NCBI GenBank assembly: GCA_902790885.1
Contig: CADATR010000034.1
Span: 1-13,366, forward strand
DNA: 13,366 nucleotides
DNA from: an uncultured Eubacteriales bacterium
GTDB taxonomy: Bacteria; Bacillota_A; Clostridia; Peptostreptococcales; Anaerovoracaceae
Direction of reading: 5' to 3'
Shown one piece after another: positions 6,112 through 12,488 of the stretch. Below the pieces are notes generated by a model. The model was not told the DNA's origin. It was given only the letters and a program-made list of their open reading frames with translations, and searched no databases. Positions within the stretch are counted from its first letter, which is position 1. The number at the start of each line of letters is the position of its first letter. The position numbers were made by a program, and so were the translations under genes.

Positions 6112-7647
6112 TTACCCATTGCATTCAAGCCCTGCCTGCTCCAGACAGTCCGCCAGTGATGCCAGAGTGGCTTCCTCTGATACCCATATCCTCATGCCGT
6201 GCTTCGAAGCTTCGGCAGCTGTCATTTCTCCTATGCATACGGCCTTCACCAGCGAATGATCCATCTCAGGATACGCGCTTACAAAGCCTCTCACGCCCGA
6301 CGCGCTGGTGAACAGCGCGAATGTCTTCGGATCGGAGAGCTCTCCGGCCGCGTCGAACCACGACGGCGCACAGTATACGGTATCATAGGTGGCTATGTCA
6401 TCGATGGTGACATCCTCAGCCTTAGCGAGTTCTTCTGTGAGGGCTTTGTTTCCGATTGCAGCCCTTGGTATGAGCACGCGGTCTCCCGGCTCAAGCATTC
6501 TGCACAGCTCTGAACCGAGCGTGCGCCCGTCGTATCTTGACGGCACCATGTCGGCGTGCAGCCCCCTTTTCACGAGTTCGGCCTCAGTGCCCCTGCCTAT
6601 CGCCGCTATTCTGCATCCGGCAAGAGCCCTCGCATCTGCAGTCTTCATCAGCTCATCGAAGAACACCCTTACGCCGCTCGGACTTGTGAGCACTGTCCAG
6701 TCGTATCCGCCTTCCTTCAGCCTCTCTATCGCGTCATTAAGCTTTCCCTTGTCTTCGACAGGACTTATCCCGATGACAGGCACTTCCGTCACCTCAGCTC
6801 CCCTTTTGCGCAGCATTGCGGCAAGTCCCGAGGAAAGCTCTTTAGGTCTGGTGACTACGGCCCTGATGCCGTTCAGCGGAAGACTGCTGCGCCATCCGAA
6901 GCGCTCCGCCATAGCTGATACAGCGCCGATGACTATCACCGCCGGAGCTTCCGCGTTTTCGGCCTCAGCGGTCTCCTTCAGGTGAGCCAGATCGCTCGTC
7001 AGCACTCTCTGTGACGAGGTGGTCCCCTTCTCTATGATCGCCGCGGGAGTGTCGCCCGCCATTCCTGCATCCAGGAGGCCTCCTGTTATTATGTCTATCG
7101 TCGACATTCCCATGAGGAACACCAGCGTGTTTCCCGTGCCGGCGAGGGCACGGAAATCAAGATCGAGAGCTCCGTTGCTCCTCCTGTGTCCGGTTATGAC
7201 CGAAACTCCCCTGCAGCAATCCCTGTGGGTCACAGGGATGCCCGCGAATGCCGGCGCAGCGAAGGCGCTGGTAACGCCCGGCACTATCTCAAAATCTATG
7301 CCGTTCTGAACGAGGAGCTCAAGCTCTTCGCCGCCACGTCCGAAAAGGAACGGATCTCCGCCTTTCAGACGGACGACTCTCTTGCCCTCAAGGGCCTTTT
7401 CGAGAAGCAGGGAGTTTATTTCCTCCTGCCTCATGGTATGGTTTCCGGCGCGCTTGCCGGCATATTTGAGCTCGACGCCCTCCGGCATCAGAGACATCAT
7501 GCCGCCTCTTACAAGCGCGTCATATACGACTACATCCGCTTCCGCCAGCACATCCCTCCCTTTGAGGGTCATAAGCGAAACGTCTCCGGGTCCCGCTCCT
7601 ACAAGCCACACCTTGCCTTTTTTACTATTGCCTCCGTTGCTGCTCAT
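6112..7647 (-). CDS. cobA-hemD: Uroporphyrinogen-III C-methyltransferase / uroporphyrinogen-III synthase fusion (CobA-HemD)
   Basis: This two-domain enzyme closes hydroxymethylbilane to uroporphyrinogen III (HemD) and then methylates C2 and C7 to precorrin-2 (CobA/SUMT). The SUMT domain covers about residues 12-247, with VGAGPGD (16-22), RLKGGDPFLFGRGGEE (93-108), PGVTSA (123-128) and GIPVTHRD (136-143). The HemD domain covers about 261-505, with a TRP near its start, LTSPSGV (320-326), FTSASGV (446-452) and IGEMTA (472-477). There is no CysG-type dehydrogenase/chelatase domain; that activity is encoded separately at 2645-3109. The fusion is common in Bacillota. The start overlaps the hemC stop by 4 bp. 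Because SUMT is on the same chain, flux from this operon is directed to precorrin-2 (siroheme, cobalamin) more than to heme. Confidence 0.96.
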   Translation of the reverse strand: MSSNGGNSKKGKVWLVGAGPGDVSLMTLKGRDVLAEADVVVYDALVRGGMMSLMPEGVELKYAGKRAGNHTMRQEEINSLLLEKALEGKRVVRLKGGDPFLFGRGGEELELLVQNGIDFEIVPGVTSAFAAPAFAGIPVTHRDCCRGVSVITGHRRSNGALDLDFRALAGTGNTLVFLMGMSTIDIITGGLLDAGMAGDTPAAIIEKGTTSSQRVLTSDLAHLKETAEAENAEAPAVIVIGAVSAMAERFGWRSSLPLNGIRAVVTRPKELSSGLAAMLRKRGAEVTEVPVIGISPVEDKGKLNDAIERLKEGGYDWTVLTSPSGVRVFFDELMKTADARALAGCRIAAIGRGTEAELVKRGLHADMVPSRYDGRTLGSELCRMLEPGDRVLIPRAAIGNKALTEELAKAEDVTIDDIATYDTVYCAPSWFDAAGELSDPKTFALFTSASGVRGFVSAYPEMDHSLVKAVCIGEMTAAEASKHGMRIWVSEEATLASLADCLEQAGLECNG

Positions 7648-8540
7648 TTCTTTATCACCCTGTACGCAAGCTCCCTGCCGAGCGCCTCAGCGTCTGCCGC
7701 AGGGCCGCTTATGCTGTCTCTGATAATCATCTGCTTCTCAGCATCATACCTGAGAGCCATTATATCGATCTGATCACCGCTTATCTGCGCGAAGGCCGTA
7801 TCAGGCGATCCGCAGTCCGCGCCTATAGCTCTTACATACGCCCTCTCGGCGAGCGCGCATCTTCCTGCATCAGCGTCATTTATGCGCCCGGTCACAAGAG
7901 CGAGCTCGCCCGCTCTTGTCTGTATGCCCATCACACCCTGACACGCAGCCGGGATCATCTCTTCAGGACTGAAATACCTGCTTATGCGGTCTTCGAGCCC
8001 GAGTCTTTTAAGACCGGCAGCCGCCATTATAAGGGCAGAGTACTGACCTTCATCGAGCTTGCGAAGCCTTGTCTCCACATTTCCCCTTACAGGCGCGGTT
8101 GTTATGCCCGGTATAAGCTCCTTTATCTGAAGAGAGCGCCTCAGGCTTGAAGTCCCCACGGGAAGTGACATGTCTATCTCTGTCTGACCGGCGGGGAGAA
8201 CCAGAGCGTCCCTCGGATCCTCCCTGTGCGAAAAGGCAGAGAGAGGCAGATCTTCTGGTATCACCCCCGGCAGATCCTTGAGGCTGTGGACTGTAAGATC
8301 CACCTCCCCGGCTCTCAGCGCCTCATCGAGCTCCTTCACGAAAAGTCCCTTTCCGCCGATCTGGTCGAGAGTCCTGTCGAGTATCCTGTCCCCGGTGGTC
8401 TTCATGGTGATCAGCTCGGTCTTTACGCCCGGGCAGACTTCCTCTATCTGCCTCATGATTATCTCAGACTGTATCACCGCGAGCCTGCTTGCCCTGCTTC
8501 CTACCCTTATTACGCTTTTTGTCTCATTAACGTTTGCCAT
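7644..8540 (-). CDS. hemC: Hydroxymethylbilane synthase (porphobilinogen deaminase)
   Basis: HemC polymerises four porphobilinogens into hydroxymethylbilane, using a covalently bound dipyrromethane cofactor. The 298 residues are close to the usual length. Recognisable motifs are RVGSRASRLA (12-21), KTTGDRILD (47-55), GGKGLFVKELD (62-72), VHSLKDLP (84-91) with catalytic Asp89, and the arginine-rich substrate site GTSSLRRS (129-136). The cofactor cysteine is Cys243, within AERAYVRAIGADCGSPD. This differs from the common EGGCQVPIG context and looks divergent. The upstream hemB stop is only 9 bp away and the Shine-Dalgarno signal is weak (AGGA about 12 bases upstream), so translation probably depends on ribosomes finishing hemB. 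The stop overlaps the next start as ATGA. Confidence 0.96.
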   Translation of the reverse strand: MANVNETKSVIRVGSRASRLAVIQSEIIMRQIEEVCPGVKTELITMKTTGDRILDRTLDQIGGKGLFVKELDEALRAGEVDLTVHSLKDLPGVIPEDLPLSAFSHREDPRDALVLPAGQTEIDMSLPVGTSSLRRSLQIKELIPGITTAPVRGNVETRLRKLDEGQYSALIMAAAGLKRLGLEDRISRYFSPEEMIPAACQGVMGIQTRAGELALVTGRINDADAGRCALAERAYVRAIGADCGSPDTAFAQISGDQIDIMALRYDAEKQMIIRDSISGPAADAEALGRELAYRVIKK

Positions 8541-8549
8541 CTTTACAGA

Positions 8550-9545
8550 CTATCCTATCCTGCCTTCCTTTATGTATCCGGCGAGCTCCTGAGCGTAATA
8601 CGTCTCATATATCTGCGCACCCGCGCGGAAAGCTCCTACTGCCATCTCACATACGATAGAGGCCTCATCGATCCAGCCGTTTGCCGCCGCGGCCTTCACC
8701 ATGGCATACTCTCCGCTGACGCTGTATACCGCAACCGGAACATCGACCGCGTTTCTGACCTCGCGCACCATGTCGAGATACGACATGGCAGGCTTCACCA
8801 TCACGATGTCTGCTCCTTCAGAGACATCGAGCAGAGCCTCCTTTACGCCCTCTATCCTGTTGTGGTAATCCATCTGATAGCTCTTTCTGTCGCCGAATGC
8901 CGGAGCCGAGCCCGCCGCCTCGCGGAAAGGTCCGTAGAACGACGACGCGTATTTGACCGCATACGACATGATAGGCGTGCCTGAGAATCCCTCTGCATCG
9001 AGTGCTTCTCTGATGGCTCTTACCCTGCCGTCCATCATGTCCGAAGGAGCTACCATGTCGGAGCCTGCCCTCACCTGCGAGACCGCTACCTTCTGCAGCA
9101 GCTCGAGCGTGCTGTCATTATCCACATCATAGTGCCCGCAGCACTCATGCAGCATGCCGCAGTGGCCGTGCGATGTGTACTCGCACATGCAGACATCGGT
9201 GATGACGTACATTTCAGGATAGCGCTCCTTAATATGGGAAACCGCTCTCTGTATTACTCCGTCATCAGCATAGGCCTGTGTGCCGAGCTCGTCCTTGTGC
9301 TCAGGTATGCCGAAGAGCATGATGCTGCTGACTCCTGCTTTGAGCAGGTCTTCTATCTTTCTGTCGGTCATGTCGACAGTATATCTGTACTGACCCGGAA
9401 GTGCCTTTATCTCTTCTGTCCTTCCGCTGCCGTCTGTCACAAACATAGGGTATATGAGTGACGAAGCATCGACTCTTGTTTCTCTTACCATTTTGCGCAG
9501 CGCAGGCGTGGAGCGGAGTCTGCGCGGTCTTTCTGTCATTTGCAT
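8550..9545 (-). CDS. hemB: Porphobilinogen synthase (5-aminolevulinate dehydratase)
   Basis: HemB condenses two 5-aminolevulinate molecules to porphobilinogen, the first common step towards all tetrapyrroles. The length of 331 residues is typical. The zinc-binding cysteine cluster is intact: Cys119, Cys121 and Cys129 in DVCMCEYTSHGHCG, so this is a zinc-dependent enzyme rather than the aspartate-rich magnesium type. The two active-site lysines are Lys198 (in SYAVKYASSFYGPFREA) and Lys251 (in MVKPA, the Schiff-base lysine). The start at 9545 has GAGAGG six bases upstream; a second ATG two codons later is less well spaced. hemC follows after only 9 bp. Placement in a corrin operon suggests that a pool of precursor is made for cobalamin, although siroheme or heme could share it. 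Confidence 0.97.
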   Translation of the reverse strand: MQMTERPRRLRSTPALRKMVRETRVDASSLIYPMFVTDGSGRTEEIKALPGQYRYTVDMTDRKIEDLLKAGVSSIMLFGIPEHKDELGTQAYADDGVIQRAVSHIKERYPEMYVITDVCMCEYTSHGHCGMLHECCGHYDVDNDSTLELLQKVAVSQVRAGSDMVAPSDMMDGRVRAIREALDAEGFSGTPIMSYAVKYASSFYGPFREAAGSAPAFGDRKSYQMDYHNRIEGVKEALLDVSEGADIVMVKPAMSYLDMVREVRNAVDVPVAVYSVSGEYAMVKAAAANGWIDEASIVCEMAVGAFRAGAQIYETYYAQELAGYIKEGRIG

Positions 9546-9579
9546 TTTTTACCTCTCTGAATTGAATATATGTTTTCTG

Positions 9580-10830
9580 TCACAGCCCCAGCGATACCGC
9601 TACTACCGTGCCCAGATAATTTCCTATAACATAGCCGAATGTTCCGATCAGCATCGCCGGGCCCACGAGGTCGACCCACCCCTGCGCAATGGCCATGCCT
9701 GCGGCTGTCGTAGGGCCTCCTATGTTCGCATTCGATGCTATTATCGCGTCCTCAAGATTGAACTTCAGCAGCTTTGCCGCGCCGAAGCAGAACAGCATGT
9801 TCATGAGCACCATGATCACGGTGAGCACGAGCATGAGAGGACTTTTTGTGATGACCGTATAGATGTTGGCCGGCACTCCTATCACGAACAGGAACATGTA
9901 GATGCAGTATGTGCCGATCTCCTGCGATCCGTGTATCTCCTTTACCGTTTCTGACATAAGGGTAGCGACTGCCACGGATATCGTTGTGATCCATACGTAC
10001 TGTGAGCCGAAGAACTTCACAACAAAATTCATCAGCAGCCCGCTTGCCTCAAGATCCGCGAAGACTCCCGCGATCAGCCTGGATACCCACACCACAGAAG
10101 CGGCATATGCGATATTCATCGCTATGTCCCTGAGCGATATGTCTTTGCGGCTCCAGAATGCTGCCGCGAGCGTTTTCTGCTCACCGGCTCCGGCCGCCGC
10201 GGACTCGTTCTTATCGATCAGCGGATGGCTGAATCTTTTGCGGAACCAGCTGCTGCCGGCAAAGAATATGAGAGCGAAAAAGTACAGTGCCATCGTAAGA
10301 TTGTCCGCCACGATGGCCGCAGCTGTCACATCCTGCCCCGCGACGTACTGCGACGCCATGGCTGCCAGATTTACGCTGCCTCCTGTGTAAGTGCCGGTCA
10401 TCATGGTGACTGCCCTGGCCAGATCACCGTCATTTCCATACGGCGCCCTGAGCACAAAATACGCGATATACGCGCCCAGCACAGTGCCTGCTGAGCCTGC
10501 CAGGAATATCACCAGCATGCGGCCTGTCTCTGCCCATATCTTTTTAAGATCGCATCCCAGAAGCAGCATGGGTATGCCGAGAGGAACTATATATCCCCAG
10601 ACGACATCATCATAGAGCGGGCATGATGTCGGAATGATCCCGAGATTGGCCAGTACCATCGCCGCTATCAGAGCGATGATGCAGCCCGACACCTTCGATG
10701 CCCATGCGTACTTTTGCTCAAGACGGATGGCAAGAAATACGCCGATGGCCATGATTGCCAGAAGCCCCCATGTGTCATCAGCAGCGATCAGCGACTCGCG
10801 CCCGATCACTCCCACCCAGAATGAAGACAT
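9580..10830 (-). CDS. DUF819 family (YjcL-like) integral membrane protein, candidate transporter
   Basis: This 416-residue polytopic inner-membrane protein has roughly ten or more hydrophobic segments (for example about 22-36, 48-64, 78-93, 105-127, 174-192, 236-252, 310-328, 332-351 and 390-414). It matches the DUF819 family (PF05684, YjcL of Bacillus subtilis) in length and in two glycine-rich motifs within membrane regions: GTYTGGSVN (146-154) and ASNANIGGPTTA (365-376). The two motifs look like paired halves of an inverted-repeat carrier. The charged stretch at about 195-235 is probably a cytoplasmic loop. The substrate of the family is unknown to me. It lies between the cbiA group and hemB, with gaps of 19 and 34 bp and the same direction, so it should be co-transcribed. 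A role in moving cobalt, 5-aminolevulinate or another precursor is only an inference from position. Confidence 0.88.
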   Translation of the reverse strand: MSSFWVGVIGRESLIAADDTWGLLAIMAIGVFLAIRLEQKYAWASKVSGCIIALIAAMVLANLGIIPTSCPLYDDVVWGYIVPLGIPMLLLGCDLKKIWAETGRMLVIFLAGSAGTVLGAYIAYFVLRAPYGNDGDLARAVTMMTGTYTGGSVNLAAMASQYVAGQDVTAAAIVADNLTMALYFFALIFFAGSSWFRKRFSHPLIDKNESAAAGAGEQKTLAAAFWSRKDISLRDIAMNIAYAASVVWVSRLIAGVFADLEASGLLMNFVVKFFGSQYVWITTISVAVATLMSETVKEIHGSQEIGTYCIYMFLFVIGVPANIYTVITKSPLMLVLTVIMVLMNMLFCFGAAKLLKFNLEDAIIASNANIGGPTTAAGMAIAQGWVDLVGPAMLIGTFGYVIGNYLGTVVAVSLGL

Positions 10831-10838
10831 ATATAATA

Positions 10839-10844
10839 CCTCCC
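10839..10844 (-). promoter_or_regulatory. Strong ribosome binding site for the DUF819 gene
   Basis: GGGAGG sits eight bases before the ATG at 10830, inside the 19-bp gap after the cysteine-rich gene. It fixes the start of the membrane protein and indicates translation independent of the upstream gene. Confidence 0.7.
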
Positions 10845-10849
10845 GAGTT

Positions 10850-11098
10850 TTATTTCCCGTTTCCTGCCCTTAATCTCTTTATAACTTCTTCATAGTTTTC
10901 CGCGCGGTGCGGAAAGGTGCAGCCCGTGCAGATCTTGATTCGCCTGCCGTTCTTCTCCCTGAATACAGGTGCTCCCGGGCAGTCCTCAAGATGATAAAGC
11001 GGGCAATAGCAAAAGAGGCAGTTGATCTCTTCGATACCCTCGTGGCATGGATAGTATTCGCATTCCCTGTTCGCGAAAAATCTGCTTGAGTTATCCAT
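10850..11098 (-). CDS. Small cysteine-rich protein, probable metal-binding, of the cobalamin-cluster type (Pfam cysteine-rich small domain)
   Basis: This 82-residue soluble protein has eight cysteines (13, 18, 27, 30, 32, 40, 57, 60) and histidines at 19, 36 and 64, arranged as CEYYPCH, CLFCYCPLY, CTGC and FPH. That spacing matches, from memory, the 'cysteine-rich small domain' family (PF04071), whose members I recall near cobalamin genes in clostridia and archaea. Residues 27-40 and 57-64 look like a metal site, for zinc, an iron-sulfur cluster or possibly cobalt; the metal cannot be read from sequence. The biochemical role of the family is not established to my knowledge. The start overlaps the end of cbiA by 8 bp, and GAGG lies just upstream of the ATG, so it is probably translated together with cbiA. 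There is no signal peptide or membrane segment. Confidence 0.85.
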   Translation of the reverse strand: MDNSSRFFANRECEYYPCHEGIEEINCLFCYCPLYHLEDCPGAPVFREKNGRRIKICTGCTFPHRAENYEEVIKRLRAGNGK

Positions 11099-12488
11099 CT
11101 TTCCTCTTCTTTCTGTAATCTTCCATCGCCGCTTTGAATCTTTCTGTCAGACTCGGGCACGAAGGATACCAGAGATGCGGATATCCCCATACGTGGCCGC
11201 GGCCGGCGTGTATGCATTCCCACTTTCTTCCGCTGCCCGGCTTTCGGGCGACTGCGTCCGATCCGTTGTTGTCACTGTCGTAATAATGGAATTCATGGGC
11301 TTTTACGTTCAGTCCGCTGAGCAGGTCGTCTTTTCCGATTCCGCTCACCTCCGCATAGCCGAATCTCGACAGCCTCCCGGTCCACGCCGTGCGTCCTTTT
11401 ATTACTCCTGCCATGCCGAAGACGTTTCCGTCACGGTCTTCGAGCTCATCGAGCAGGTACATGAAGCCCCCGCACTCGGCGAGGCTCGGCATGCCCGATC
11501 CGATCGCCTCCCTTATGGAGCTGAGCATTTCAGTATTGGCGCTCAGAGCCCCCGCGTGCAGCTCCGGATAGCCGCCTCCCAGAAGCAGGCCGTCGGCATC
11601 GTCAGGTATGCTGCTGTCATGAATGGGGGAGAATTCCTTTATACGTATGCCTGCGCTTCTGAGAGCCCTGAGGTTCTCTTCGTAATAGAAACAGAACGCC
11701 TCATCACGTGCCACAGCCAGGCACGGACCGTCATTGATATCCGCCGCCTCATGGCTGCAGGAGCCATCATACAGCTCTGGTGCGCTCCGCATTATCCCAA
11801 GAAGCGCGTCCATATCTATGTGCTCTTCCAGAAGATCTGCGGCATGAGCCAGCTGTTCCTTCAGGTCCGCGATATCCTCAGGCATCAGCAGCCCGAGATG
11901 CCTGCTCTCAAGATTTATATTCCTGCTCGCCGGGATGCCCCCCAGCAGCTTTACTGCGCTCACGCGTTCAGCGGATATCTCTTCGAGCATGTCGTTCAGG
12001 AGCGGCTCCATCTGCCTCAGGTAGCCCTCGGATATCCTGTTCAGCACAACGCCCTTTATGAGTGAGCGGTCGTCATCGAGGAGTATCCCCTTTATGACTG
12101 ACAGCATGGTCTGCCCCATGCCCTTTACATCAATAACAAGTATGACCGGTGAATCAGCGACGGCCGCGACGCTGTAGCATGAGCCCATGCCGCGCATCCC
12201 GCCTATTCCGTCATATATGCCCATCACGCCTTCCATGACTGCCGCTTCCGATCCGCAGCAGGCAAGAGTCTGTCTTATATCTTCTTCTGTTGAAAAGAAA
12301 GTATCCAGATTGCCTCCCGGTATGCCGAGCACACTGCGGTGGAACATCGGATCGATATAATCAGGACCGCACTTGTACGCCCTTACATCGGTGCCCCTTC
12401 GTTTCAGCGCTTCGAGCAGTCCGCATGTTATGAGAGTCTTGCCGCTGCCGCTCTTAGGCGCGGCTATCATCACGCGCGGAAGCTTCAT
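11091..12488 (-). CDS. cbiA: Cobyrinate a,c-diamide synthase CbiA
   Basis: CbiA amidates the a and c acetate side chains of the corrin ring, using ATP and glutamine, in the cytoplasm. The 465 residues match the family's usual length. The N-terminal ATP-grasping half resembles dethiobiotin synthetase, with the P-loop PKSGSGKT (11-18) and the substrate-binding stretch KCGPDYIDPMFH (39-50). The C-terminal half is a class I glutamine amidotransferase domain with LLLGGGYPELHA (301-312), the nucleophile Cys339 in AECGGFMYL, and histidines in AHEFHY (397-402) and YPHLW (436-440). The start is supported by GGAGG six bases before the ATG. It overlaps cbiET by 4 bp and the next gene by 8 bp. The methanogen homologue CfbB, acting on Ni-sirohydrochlorin, is unlikely given the corrin methyltransferases alongside. 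Confidence 0.95.
   Translation of the reverse strand: MKLPRVMIAAPKSGSGKTLITCGLLEALKRRGTDVRAYKCGPDYIDPMFHRSVLGIPGGNLDTFFSTEEDIRQTLACCGSEAAVMEGVMGIYDGIGGMRGMGSCYSVAAVADSPVILVIDVKGMGQTMLSVIKGILLDDDRSLIKGVVLNRISEGYLRQMEPLLNDMLEEISAERVSAVKLLGGIPASRNINLESRHLGLLMPEDIADLKEQLAHAADLLEEHIDMDALLGIMRSAPELYDGSCSHEAADINDGPCLAVARDEAFCFYYEENLRALRSAGIRIKEFSPIHDSSIPDDADGLLLGGGYPELHAGALSANTEMLSSIREAIGSGMPSLAECGGFMYLLDELEDRDGNVFGMAGVIKGRTAWTGRLSRFGYAEVSGIGKDDLLSGLNVKAHEFHYYDSDNNGSDAVARKPGSGRKWECIHAGRGHVWGYPHLWYPSCPSLTERFKAAMEDYRKKRKDG

Noticed and set aside
5378..6124. Longer version of CbiL starting at the ATG at 6124
   Set aside because: The ten extra residues are not family-like, the start would overlap the cobA-hemD end, and a good AGGAG precedes the ATG at 6094.
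8226..8984. Plus-strand open frame crossing the hemB/hemC junction
   Set aside because: It is antisense to two clear enzymes and gives a low-complexity product rich in Arg, His and Tyr with no family resemblance.
11175..12065. Long open frame on the plus strand opposite cbiA
   Set aside because: It lies wholly antisense to a well-supported cbiA, its translation has no recognisable motif, and the codon bias of the region readily leaves the opposite strand open.
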